Assembly (NCBI GenBank): GCA_017695055.1
Contig: JADILY010000036.1
Span: forward strand, 1 to 9,368
Length of the DNA: 9,368 nucleotides
Origin: Merdivivens faecigallinarum
Lineage (GTDB): Bacteria > Bacteroidota > Bacteroidia > Bacteroidales > UBA932
Reading direction: 5' to 3'
Position numbers and translations under genes: made by a program. Below, piece after piece: positions 1-6,431 of the stretch (position 1 is the first letter of the stretch; each line of letters opens with the position of its first letter). The notes below the pieces were generated by a model. That model searched no databases. It was given only the letters and a program-made list of their open reading frames with translations, and was not told the DNA's origin.

Positions 1-1126
1 TGCGTTTCTTCTTCCTCTTCCTTTTGGCCTCGTCGAAACGTGTGATGCTGTCATCGCCTACGGCAGTAATGAAACCTGTCTCCTCTTCCTTGGTCTCGGC
101 ATGGGAGAACAACGATTCCGGCTTGATACCCTTCCTGTTCATCTTTATATATTCCGCGACCTTGGAGGCAGGAACAGGGATGAGGTTTGCGAGAGACGAA
201 CTGTCGTAAGAGAACCACATCGTCTCTCCGAGGATATCCGTCTTTATCAGGAAAGCCTGTCCGTCCTCAAGTTCAAGAGGCTGGGTCACCCGCGGTATGC
301 GTGTCAGGGCATCGGAATATACGGGAGCCTCGTAATTGAGGCAGCATTTGAGTTTTCCGCACTGTCCGGCCAGCTTCTGCGGATTCAGTGACAAATCCTG
401 GCAACGGGCTGTCTGGGTGGTTATGGATTTGAAGTTGGAAATATAATTCGAACAGCACAATTCCCTTCCGCAAACACCTATCCCACCGATGAGCCCGGCT
501 TCCTGACGGGCACCTATCTGCTTCATTTCTATCCTTATACGGAACTCTTCCGCAAAGACCTTGATTAGTTGCCTGAAATCCACGCGGGCATCCGCTATGT
601 AGTAGAATATCGCTTTGGTACCGTCTCCCTGGAATTCGACATCCCCGATTTTCATATCCAACTGCAAATCGGCGGCAATCTGCCTTGCACGTATCATGAC
701 ACCATGCTCCCTCGCTATGGCTTCCTGCCATTTTTCTATATCGAAAACCTTGGCACGCCGGTAAATCTTCTTAAACTCGTAAGTTTCGGGATTGATGCGC
801 CGAGACACCATCTGTTTCACGATAATCGGGCCTTCCAGAGTTATTATACCGAGGTCATGGCCGTTTGCCGCCTCGACTATCACCAGGTCCCCCGTCTTCA
901 AGGACTGGCCCGAAGCATTCCTGTATATCCCTTTACGGGTGTTTTTAAACCTTACTTCGAAAAACTCTTCGTTCTGCTCCTCGTGTATGCCCGAAAGCCA
1001 GTCGTACACTTCGAGCTTGCAACACCCGGGGCGGTAGGTGCACACCAGGCTGCCTTCCCTGTCCCTCTCTACCACGCACCCGCGCGAGCAATCATATTTT
1101 TTACTTTCGACTTCTCTGTTCTCCAT
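1..1126 (-). CDS. ricT: PSP1 domain protein, RicT/YaaT-like (3' end outside window)
   Basis: The frame is open from the ATG at 1126-1124 to the left edge, giving 375 residues with the C-terminus missing; the visible end is a Lys/Arg-rich tail. The PSP1 region lies at roughly residues 100-190. It is followed by two CGxxxCC motifs, CGRELCC at 219-225 and CGKLKCC at 256-262, which are diagnostic of the RicT/YaaT family. In Bacillus subtilis RicT works with RicA and RicF, carries Fe-S clusters and assists RNase Y-dependent mRNA maturation; whether that role holds in Bacteroidota is inference. The N-terminal arm adds more cysteines (C13, C17, C29, C35, C36) before the stretch CCKLEVYDWL. The start lies 5 bases after the holB stop with no Shine-Dalgarno, so it is probably cotranscribed with holB. 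From memory, gldH often follows this pair in Bacteroidales, so the next gene left of the window may be gldH. Confidence 0.93.
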   Translation of the reverse strand, partial: MENREVESKKYDCSRGCVVERDREGSLVCTYRPGCCKLEVYDWLSGIHEEQNEEFFEVRFKNTRKGIYRNASGQSLKTGDLVIVEAANGHDLGIITLEGPIIVKQMVSRRINPETYEFKKIYRRAKVFDIEKWQEAIAREHGVMIRARQIAADLQLDMKIGDVEFQGDGTKAIFYYIADARVDFRQLIKVFAEEFRIRIEMKQIGARQEAGLIGGIGVCGRELCCSNYISNFKSITTQTARCQDLSLNPQKLAGQCGKLKCCLNYEAPVYSDALTRIPRVTQPLELEDGQAFLIKTDILGETMWFSYDSSSLANLIPVPASKVAEYIKMNRKGIKPESLFSHAETKEEETGFITAVGDDSITRFDEAKRKRKKKR

Positions 1127-1131
1127 AAAAA

Positions 1132-2262
1132 TCACATATAAACATAAAACCTGTCGGACAGGTCGCAAAATATAGTCTTGGCACTTACATTTCTGTCAAT
1201 CAGCATATATGCCCTGTCAATCCCTGGCAATATCCTGTCGAAGAAATCCGTTTTCACCCTTTTCGATATCCTGAGAAAATAATCCATCGTGGAAGAGTCG
1301 GCATCGGCTATGGCTTCCATACCGTTGCAAACAAGGAAAAGGTTCCTTACATACGAGGACATGGCCGTACAGAAAGCCTTCTGCTTCTCCCTCCCGCCCA
1401 GGGCGGCAGCCCGTTCCCCCGCCTCCAGCACGCCATAAAGATCTTTGGAAAGCGCCGAATCGAAAAGGGCGCGCATTATATCAAGGTATTCGGAAACATC
1501 GGTCTGTCCGTACAGTATGTCACAGGCTTTCCCGTAACTTCCGGCCGCCATCCTGGCAATGGAAAGGGCCTCTTCGGAAGATATGCCGTTACGTCCGGCC
1601 AATATCCGCGCCAGCTCCCCGGTATCCATCGGAGGAACGCGAAGGCAACGGCAGCGCGAGGCTATCGTAGTCATGACCTTTTCCGGAGCATGGGTAATCA
1701 GCACGAACAGAGTACCGTCATATGGCTCTTCAAGAATTTTCAGAAGCTTGTTGGCCGCCTCGGCATTCATCCTTTCGGGAAGCCAGACCACCATTATCTT
1801 ATAATAGCCCTCCAATGCGGTCAGAGTCAGTTTTTCTATGATTTTCCTGGACTCGGCCACAGCTATTACTCCGGACTTGTTTTCGATTCCGAGGGCATTG
1901 TAAAGCTGTTGCTCGGAAAAATATGGATTGGCCGCATACAGAGCCCTCCACTCGGCCATATACGTATCCGAGGTCGGTTTTTTGTCTGTCCCGCGCTTTG
2001 TCCCCGAATTGACGGGGAAAACGAAATGAAGGTCAGGATATATCAGGCGCTCCACCCGGCTGCACGTATTGCACGTCCCGCAGGAATCCCCGTCCTTATG
2101 GTCCTTGCAGAGCAGATATTGGGCAAGGGCTACGGTAAGGGCAAGTGCCCCGCCTCCCTCGTCTTCATGGAGCATCAGGGCATGTCCGAGCATGCCGCTG
2201 TCGGCCATTTCGGACAACCTGGCCTTTATTCCACCATCTGCTATCACATCTGCAAATCTCAT
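1132..2262 (-). CDS. holB: DNA polymerase III clamp-loader subunit delta'-like ATPase
   Basis: A 376-residue AAA+ clamp-loader protein that helps load the sliding clamp at primed DNA. The delta' zinc module is clear: C52, C61, C64 and C67 (C-x8-C-x2-C-x2-C). The P-loop position (about 32-40, HEDEGGGAL) lacks GxxGxGK(S/T), as expected for the non-hydrolysing delta' subunit. The Walker-B-like strand IMVVWLPERM (156-165) precedes NKLLKILEEP (171-180), and SRC at 202-204 carries the Arg that reaches a neighbouring ATPase subunit. The C-terminal third is helical, as in the family collar domain. The ATG at 2262 begins 14 bases after the prenyl synthase stop, and the PSP1 gene starts 5 bases after its own stop, so the three genes look like one operon. 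Length and motifs are ordinary; DnaX is less likely because of the degenerate P-loop. Confidence 0.94.
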   Translation of the reverse strand: MRFADVIADGGIKARLSEMADSGMLGHALMLHEDEGGGALALTVALAQYLLCKDHKDGDSCGTCNTCSRVERLIYPDLHFVFPVNSGTKRGTDKKPTSDTYMAEWRALYAANPYFSEQQLYNALGIENKSGVIAVAESRKIIEKLTLTALEGYYKIMVVWLPERMNAEAANKLLKILEEPYDGTLFVLITHAPEKVMTTIASRCRCLRVPPMDTGELARILAGRNGISSEEALSIARMAAGSYGKACDILYGQTDVSEYLDIMRALFDSALSKDLYGVLEAGERAAALGGREKQKAFCTAMSSYVRNLFLVCNGMEAIADADSSTMDYFLRISKRVKTDFFDRILPGIDRAYMLIDRNVSAKTIFCDLSDRFYVYM

Positions 2263-2276
2263 CCGTCAAATCCCTT

Positions 2277-3248
2277 TCAAACTCTTCTTTCGCCCACATA
2301 CAGGGCCAGTTCACGAAGCATGGACTTTTCTTCCGACTCGGGAAGCACCTCAAGGCACTCGACAGCTTTGGCACTGTAGCCGGCAAGTGTCTCTTCCGCA
2401 CGGGCAACGCCAGAGGAGGCATTTACGAAGTCCATAATCCTGTCCTTATACTCTTTGTGCTCCGCAATATCCCTGACCATGCCCCTTATCTTGGCATTCT
2501 TCTCAGGCGACGAATGCCTGAGGGCCTCTATCAGAGGGAGGGTTATCTTCTGCTCCAGTATGTCCACGCCGAGCTTTTTCCCGACATCCATCTTCGGGAC
2601 ATAATCGAATATGTCGTCCCTCATCTGAAAGGCGAGCCCGAGATATTCGGCATAATCGGACATGGCTTTTACATACTTCCCGGGAGCTTTCACCGAATAT
2701 GCGCCGCTTGTTACCGCAGCCCTGAACAGGGCCGCCGTCTTGCAGGATATGATTTTCAGATAATCATCCATTTCCGTATCGCATTCCGAAGCTTTCTGCA
2801 ACTGGAGCATTTCACCTCTTGCAAGCGATTCGAGAGCCGTTGAAAAGGCGAGGATTATCTCATTCCCGGCATTGCCTACCAACAGCGCGATTGCCTTTGA
2901 AAGCCAATAATCGCCTATCAGCACCGACACGCTCGGCCCGAAAAGCGACATTACAGTAGGCGCCCCGCGCCTCACGGAGCTGTTGTCCGCAACATCGTCA
3001 TGCAGCAGTGTCGCCGTATGTATAAGTTCCGAAGTAACTGCACAATCCACGGTCAATTCCGTAAGTTCTCCGCAGGCCTTTCCCGAAAGCAGGCACAACA
3101 AAGGTCTCAACTGTTTCCCGCCATTGTCGAAGATACGTTTATTGACGGAATTCAACAGTTTCACATCACTGTGGAGCACCTCCGTGAATTTACTTTCGAA
3201 ACAGCGCCATACGTCGCCGAGAAATATCTTAACTCTGTCTAAATCCAT
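2277..3248 (-). CDS. ispB: long-chain all-trans polyprenyl diphosphate synthase (octaprenyl type)
   Basis: A 323-residue class-I prenyl elongase that adds isopentenyl diphosphate units to an allylic diphosphate; in this group the product normally becomes the menaquinone side chain. Visible motifs are GGKQLRP (43-49, substrate-binding Lys/Arg), the first Asp-rich motif DDVAD (84-88) within LLHDDVADNSSVRRG, the second DDIFD (211-215) within FQMRDDIFDY, and GKKLGVDILEQKITLPLI (223-240). Residues 79-80 before the first Asp-rich motif are small (Ala-Thr), without the aromatic residues that stop elongation in farnesyl or geranylgeranyl synthases, so a long product is inferred. The exact chain length cannot be read from sequence. 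The gene leads the minus-strand set with holB and the PSP1 gene; no promoter motif is obvious upstream. The Met at 3248 gives the family-typical N-terminus. Confidence 0.94.
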   Translation of the reverse strand: MDLDRVKIFLGDVWRCFESKFTEVLHSDVKLLNSVNKRIFDNGGKQLRPLLCLLSGKACGELTELTVDCAVTSELIHTATLLHDDVADNSSVRRGAPTVMSLFGPSVSVLIGDYWLSKAIALLVGNAGNEIILAFSTALESLARGEMLQLQKASECDTEMDDYLKIISCKTAALFRAAVTSGAYSVKAPGKYVKAMSDYAEYLGLAFQMRDDIFDYVPKMDVGKKLGVDILEQKITLPLIEALRHSSPEKNAKIRGMVRDIAEHKEYKDRIMDFVNASSGVARAEETLAGYSAKAVECLEVLPESEEKSMLRELALYVGERRV

Positions 3249-3274
3249 ACATTAAATCCCAAACGGGCTATTAC

Positions 3275-3306
3275 GAAACAAAGCCGCCCCCGGGTTTCAG
3301 GGCGAC
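3275..3306 (-). terminator. probable intrinsic terminator after the beta-barrel gene
   Basis: Read on the minus strand, GTCGCCC (3306-3300) pairs with GGGCGGC (3289-3283), with one U-G pair across a 10-base loop, and is followed by TTTGTTT. It lies about 145 bases after the beta-barrel stop and 35 bases before the prenyl synthase start, so it would separate the two transcription units. The T-run is interrupted by one G. Confidence 0.5.
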
Positions 3307-3405
3307 TATGGGTCTGAACATCTGCTCCTGCTTTCGTTTCTGCTTCCGCTTTAACTTCTGCCCCAGGCGGCATCAGCCTTTTCTGAATGCAGCTTCCGCG
3401 GCATT

Positions 3406-3431
3406 GCAACCGTCATCGCAACCGTCATCGC
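3406..3431. repeat. 12-bp tandem repeat, 2.2 copies
   Basis: The unit GCAACCGTCATC occurs at 3406-3417 and again without a gap at 3418-3429, followed by GC of a third copy. It lies in the non-coding tail just beyond the beta-barrel stop codon. It looks like slippage; no function is evident. Confidence 0.8.
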
Positions 3432-3449
3432 GGACACAGAGCGGTTTTA

Positions 3450-4052
3450 TCAGAAAAGCACGGCCAACGACAGTTCGAAGCCTCCGAATTTGGCATCCTT
3501 GAACATGTCGGAAACCCCGTCAGGCAGGTTGCTTCCGAAACTCCAGCAGTATTTTCCCGAAAGCTGGAACTTCCATATCTCGACACCCACTCCGAGACCG
3601 ATACCGTACTCCCAGCGGTTCATCCCGCCCCAATCGCCATTGAACGAAGTATTTCCTATGGTATACTTGTTCATTACGGCATAACCGACATAAGGCGACA
3701 GTTCGATATACGGACGGAACAGAACCAAATCCGGACCCCACTGCACATTGACAGGCAGCTCGATAAAGCCTACGGCAGTCCTTCCGGCACCCCTTGTAGC
3801 ATCATTGTATTTCGTACCGCGCTGCTGATAAAGGAGTTCCGGTTGTATGGAAAAACCGAGAGGCAGGTTGAGCTGATATGTCACACCTGCATGGAAACCC
3901 GTATAATTCATATTCTTGACTTCATCGAAATTGGCTTTCGAGAATGTCATGCCGCCCACGACACCGAAGTGCCCTATCTGGGCCGAGGCATTGCCGGCAC
4001 TCGCAATGAAAATTGCGGAAACGACGGCTATGGCGCACAAAAACTTTTTCAT
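3450..4052 (-). CDS. secreted outer-membrane beta-barrel protein, PorT-like family
   Basis: A 200-residue precursor from the ATG at 4052. The frame is also open from an ATG three codons earlier (4061), but Met-Lys-Lys at 4052 gives the standard signal-peptide start. The signal peptide is KK, then a hydrophobic stretch, then a likely cut at NASA|QIG (after residue 24); no lipobox cysteine is present. The mature part alternates polar and aromatic residues in amphipathic strands separated by Gly/Asn-rich turns (for example TGFHAGVTYQL, FSIQPELLYQQ, RWEYGIGLGVGVEI) and ends in Phe, as outer-membrane barrels do. This is the small (about 8-strand) barrel type that Bacteroidota genomes carry in many copies. 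Substrate or role cannot be read from sequence. It seems to be a single-gene unit between trxA and the terminator at 3275-3306. Confidence 0.85.
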   Translation of the reverse strand: MKKFLCAIAVVSAIFIASAGNASAQIGHFGVVGGMTFSKANFDEVKNMNYTGFHAGVTYQLNLPLGFSIQPELLYQQRGTKYNDATRGAGRTAVGFIELPVNVQWGPDLVLFRPYIELSPYVGYAVMNKYTIGNTSFNGDWGGMNRWEYGIGLGVGVEIWKFQLSGKYCWSFGSNLPDGVSDMFKDAKFGGFELSLAVLF

Positions 4053-4074
4053 AACATGCATTTATTTATGTATT

Positions 4075-4084
4075 ACACTTGTGT
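4075..4084. promoter_or_regulatory. short palindrome ACACTTGTGT upstream of the beta-barrel gene
   Basis: A perfect 10-bp palindrome lies 23 bases before the ATG at 4052, in the spacer between trxA and the beta-barrel gene. It could be a regulator site, but a palindrome this short can easily occur by chance. I see no TAnnTTTG promoter box in this spacer. Confidence 0.2.
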
Positions 4085-4137
4085 ACGACATTCGAACAGG
4101 AGCCAACGAGGCCGGACTGTCCATCAAAAAAACGCCT

Positions 4138-4452
4138 TTACAACAGGGAATTTATCTTCTCGACTATGGTGGCTTTCGGAACGGCGCCTACGAGCCTGTC
4201 GACCGCCGTACCTCCCTTGAAGAATATCAGCGCCGGAATGTTCCTGATGCCATATTCCATTGGAATGGAGTCGCACTCGTCTACATTGCATTTCGCAACG
4301 ACCACCTTGTCCGCCATCTCTTCGGAAATCTCGTCGACCACCGGTGAAAGCATCCTGCACGGACCGCACCATGTAGCCCAGAAATCCACCATTACCAGTT
4401 TATCGGAAGAAATAATCTCTTTAAAATTAGTTTCATTAACAGCTATTGCCAT
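4138..4452 (-). CDS. trxA: thioredoxin
   Basis: A 104-residue single-domain cytoplasmic thioredoxin, the general protein disulfide reductant recycled by thioredoxin reductase. The active site WCGPC is at 28-32 (C29, C32), with the buried Asp at 23 in MVDFWATWCGPC. The cis-Pro loop is P73 in IRNIPALIFFKGG, followed by the Gly pair at 80-81 that shapes the peptide-binding groove. There is no signal peptide or membrane anchor, which separates it from the periplasmic TlpA/ResA-type proteins common in Bacteroidota. Two further cysteines, C55 and C60, lie outside the active site. The gene appears monocistronic: a 372-base gap lies upstream and 76-85 bases downstream. It is the only gene here with a textbook Shine-Dalgarno. 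Confidence 0.97.
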   Translation of the reverse strand: MAIAVNETNFKEIISSDKLVMVDFWATWCGPCRMLSPVVDEISEEMADKVVVAKCNVDECDSIPMEYGIRNIPALIFFKGGTAVDRLVGAVPKATIVEKINSLL

Positions 4453-4460
4453 AATATTGT

Positions 4461-4466
4461 CTCCTT
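4461..4466 (-). promoter_or_regulatory. Shine-Dalgarno of trxA (AAGGAG)
   Basis: On the minus strand AAGGAG ends 8 bases before the trxA ATG, which is ideal spacing. None of the other starts in the window has such a site, as expected for Bacteroidota, so it stands out. It also fixes the trxA start codon. Confidence 0.65.
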
Positions 4467-4475
4467 ATCTTTATA

Positions 4476-4504
4476 ATATTAATTTTCGTTATATATTAAT
4501 TTTC
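4476..4504. repeat. 12-bp direct repeat in the trxA leader
   Basis: ATATTAATTTTC occurs at 4476-4487 and 4493-4504 (plus-strand reading), 17 bases start to start. It sits just upstream of the Shine-Dalgarno, where a promoter or an operator would be expected. It may simply reflect low-complexity A/T sequence. Confidence 0.6.
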
Positions 4505-4567
4505 ATCATTTACAACCGAACAGGCCTACAGTTCCGGGCAAAAAGCCCTCTGTCTCCGCTCCGGAAA

Positions 4568-4586
4568 GCCGGTTTCCTGAAACGGC
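4568..4586. other. hairpin-forming inverted repeat
   Basis: GCCGGTTTC (4568-4576) pairs with GAAACGGC (4579-4586) with one bulged G; in practice the tight loop would open by a few bases. The overlapping CCGGAAAGCCGG (4561-4572) offers an alternative hairpin. No T-run follows on either strand, so it is not a standard terminator. Confidence 0.4.
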
Positions 4587-4632
4587 AAACCTTTCAAGGT
4601 GCGAAGATAATAAAATAATTCCAAACATCACA

Positions 4633-4673
4633 CATACGCGCATACGCGAGAAAATATGGGGCGAGAAAATATG
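4633..4673. repeat. nested short repeats (8-mer twice, 13-mer twice)
   Basis: CATACGCG is repeated in tandem at 4633-4640 and 4641-4648. The 13-mer GCGAGAAAATATG occurs at 4646-4658 and 4661-4673, separated by GG. The two sets overlap by three bases. They lie between the tyrS-operon terminator and the trxA leader, and suggest local slippage. Confidence 0.8.
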
Positions 4674-4700
4674 CAACATCAAGCTACTGCTTCGGACACA

Positions 4701-4735
4701 TAAATAAAAAAGGCCTCGCTTTCACAAGCTCGGCC
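4701..4735 (-). terminator. intrinsic terminator of the tyrS-rbfA-permease operon
   Basis: Minus-strand reading gives GGCC, GA, GCTT, loop GTGA, AAGC, GA, GGCC, then TTTTTTATTTA. Eight Watson-Crick pairs flank a tandem G-A/G-A step, the loop is of the GNRA type, and the U-run follows at once. It lies 90 bases after the permease stop. The plus-strand reading has no T-run, so it terminates leftward transcription only. Confidence 0.85.
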
Positions 4736-4773
4736 CGAATAACGTGTACTAAAACCTAAACCTGCTTCTAAGA

Positions 4774-4798
4774 TGCAACGGGATGCCGGAACGTTGCA
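4774..4798 (-). other. hairpin in the 3' UTR of the tyrS operon
   Basis: The perfect inverted repeat TGCAACG / CGTTGCA (4774-4780 and 4792-4798) has an 11-base loop. It lies between the permease stop and the operon terminator, with a linker of about 38 bases between the two hairpins. It could protect the mRNA 3' end or be part of a 3'-UTR-derived small RNA. Confidence 0.5.
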
Positions 4799-4824
4799 CG
4801 CGAACCGAAAATTTTTCTGTTTTT

Positions 4825-6078
4825 TCACAAAACATTCATCCGCTTGAAATACGAGCGGACCGGAAGGAGGGCGACGATATAGCCCACGAGGCCGACCCCC
4901 GCGGCGGAGATGAGCACGTCACGCAGTTCCAGCACGGCAGGATAAGCAGTAACTATGTAGTTCCCGGGCATTTTCAGAAGGCCGAAATGCTGCTGGAGAA
5001 GGACAAGGCATACTCCCACGGCAAGTCCCGCGACAAGCCCGAGAAGCGAAATCGACCAACCCTCATATACGAAAATACGTTTTATGGTACGCCGGTCTGC
5101 CCCCATGGCGGCAAATGTCCCTATGTCATCGGATTTTTCCATAATCAACATGGAAAGCGAGCCGAAAATGTTGAAAGCTATTATGATTATCACGAAGAAC
5201 AGAATCAGGAAAATCATTATTTTCTCAGCTTCGAGCATCCTGTACAGAGTCTCGTTCTGCTCTTCCTTGTTTTTAAAATCGTATCCGTCTCCGAGAATGC
5301 TCCCGGCAGCCTTTTTTACCGACGATACCGCCCTGTCATAACTGCGGTCTCCCCAAGGGCCGGTAACCGCGATGTCGAACCTCAGTTCTATCGACGAGCA
5401 GCATCCGTAAGGAAGCCCGAGCAGATGCACGGCAGCCACATAAGGTGCCAGAAAATACCTCTCATCGAAAGAAGAATTCACGGACACGACACCGGAAGGG
5501 AAAAATCTGGCAGAATTGAGGGACGACAGGGGGTCGGTAAGGGATATGTCCCTGTCCGTTTTGGGATAATACACATCCATTCCGGCCACGAAACGGGAAG
5601 AAAGCCCGAGGGAATGGGCAAGTCCCCGCCCCACTATGGAAAAATCAAGGGAACCCTTGCCGAGGTCGAGCGAGCCTTCCACCAATGCATCCTGCAAAGG
5701 CAGGCTTTCGAAATAATCCGGCATCACCCCTTTCATCCGGGCCACGGACTGCCGGGCCTCATAATCGATGAACACGATTTCATCGACGACCGGCTCCGCC
5801 GAAGCCACTCCAGGAAGGGATTCCAGGGCTTGCAACAGGGAGTCCGAGAAGACGAAAGTCTTGCCGCGGGAGGGTTCTATCAGTACGTCGGGCTCGACCA
5901 TGCCTTCGCCGGAGCGGACAATGGAATCGAGCCCGTTGTAAATCGAAAGTATGAGTATGAGAGCCGCCGTACCCACCGCCATGCCCGTAGCGCTGATGGC
6001 CGATATAATGTTTATGACATTATGCGACTTGCGTGCGAACAGATAGCGCAGGGCTACGAAAAGCGGCAACCGGGTCAT
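4825..6078 (-). CDS. FtsX/LolC-family ABC transporter permease
   Basis: A 417-residue inner-membrane permease of the MacB/FtsX/LolC-E superfamily. The layout is typical: a cytoplasmic N-terminal stretch (FVALRYLFARKSHNVINIISAIS), TM1 at about 22-46, a large periplasmic domain (about 50-285), then three TM helices at about 287-312, 341-364 and 386-406. The conserved cytoplasmic loop after TM2 reads MEKSDDIGTFAAMGADRRTIKRIFVYEG (313-340), which couples to an ABC ATPase. LolC/E proteins extract lipoproteins from the inner membrane for transfer to LolA; that role here is inference, since no ATPase gene (lolD) is adjacent and it must be encoded elsewhere. The start overlaps the rbfA stop (ATGA), so it is translationally coupled to rbfA. 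It is the last gene before the terminator at 4701-4735. Confidence 0.88.
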   Translation of the reverse strand: MTRLPLFVALRYLFARKSHNVINIISAISATGMAVGTAALILILSIYNGLDSIVRSGEGMVEPDVLIEPSRGKTFVFSDSLLQALESLPGVASAEPVVDEIVFIDYEARQSVARMKGVMPDYFESLPLQDALVEGSLDLGKGSLDFSIVGRGLAHSLGLSSRFVAGMDVYYPKTDRDISLTDPLSSLNSARFFPSGVVSVNSSFDERYFLAPYVAAVHLLGLPYGCCSSIELRFDIAVTGPWGDRSYDRAVSSVKKAAGSILGDGYDFKNKEEQNETLYRMLEAEKIMIFLILFFVIIIIAFNIFGSLSMLIMEKSDDIGTFAAMGADRRTIKRIFVYEGWSISLLGLVAGLAVGVCLVLLQQHFGLLKMPGNYIVTAYPAVLELRDVLISAAGVGLVGYIVALLPVRSYFKRMNVL

Positions 6079-6431
6079 TTTTTCAGAAGCTCTTCGATAT
6101 GTTCCACGTAATCAAGGGAATCATCGAGGAAAAACGCAAGTTCAGGAATGATTCTCAGCTGTTTTGCCATAAGCCTGCCGAGCTCCCCGCGGTACACTTT
6201 TGCCTCCGAATTGACTATATCCATGACTTCTTGGGCCTTGGATGACGGGAAAATACTTATGTAAATCTTCGCGTAGGACAGATCCGGGCTCACCCTGACC
6301 TTGCTCACGGTAACCATGCACTGCGCAAAATGGCCCATGCCCTTGCTGCGGATGATTTCCGCCATGTCCCGCTGTATTTCCCGCGCCACTTTCAACTGGC
6401 GCGTACTCTCTTCTCCAGTATTGTTTTTCAT
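6075..6431 (-). CDS. rbfA: 30S ribosome-binding factor A
   Basis: A 118-residue cold-shock ribosome assembly factor that binds the immature 30S subunit near the 5' end helix of 16S rRNA. The single KH-like fold is recognisable: an N-terminal helix LKVAREIQRDMAEII (13-27), the strand pair TVSKVRVSPDLSYAKIYISIF (41-61), a helix from about 67 to 92, and the closing segment LRIIPELAFFLDDSLDYVEHIEELLKK (92-118). Length matches the family. Its ATG follows the tyrS TAA without a gap and its TGA overlaps the permease ATG by 4 bases, so all three genes are made from one message. Nothing is unusual in the protein itself. Confidence 0.95.
   Translation of the reverse strand: MKNNTGEESTRQLKVAREIQRDMAEIIRSKGMGHFAQCMVTVSKVRVSPDLSYAKIYISIFPSSKAQEVMDIVNSEAKVYRGELGRLMAKQLRIIPELAFFLDDSLDYVEHIEELLKK

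Larger units (their letters stand above)
4453..4824. other. 372-base intergenic region upstream of trxA
   Basis: No gene is supported here. From right to left on the minus strand it holds the tail of the tyrS operon with a 7-bp hairpin (4774-4798), the terminator (4701-4735), a repeat cluster (4633-4673), a hairpin-forming segment (4568-4586) and the A/T-rich trxA leader (4453-4510) with a duplicated 12-mer and a Shine-Dalgarno. I could not pick a convincing trxA promoter; no TAnnTTTG box is present in the leader. Confidence 0.7.

Noticed and set aside
569..1141. 190-codon open frame on the plus strand
   Set aside because: It is antisense to the PSP1 gene, whose minus-strand translation has unmistakable family motifs.
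1690..2843. Long overlapping plus-strand frames of about 230 codons
   Set aside because: They lie opposite holB and the prenyl synthase; the translations show no family motifs and the minus-strand genes are secure.
3371..3425. Short minus-strand frames starting with MTVAMTVAMP and MPPGAEVK
   Set aside because: They arise from the tandem 12-mer and the purine-rich run; there is no ribosome site or recognisable product, and length is under 45 codons.
4123..4165. T7 run just after the trxA stop as an intrinsic terminator
   Set aside because: The minus strand has seven T bases at 4132-4126, but the sequence before it pairs for only about three bases, so no hairpin can be supported.
4783..6111. 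442-codon plus-strand frame, longer than the gene it opposes
   Set aside because: It mirrors the permease. Its product is His/Arg/Gly-rich with no hydrophobic segments, whereas the minus frame has four membrane helices, the permease loop motif and fits the operon.
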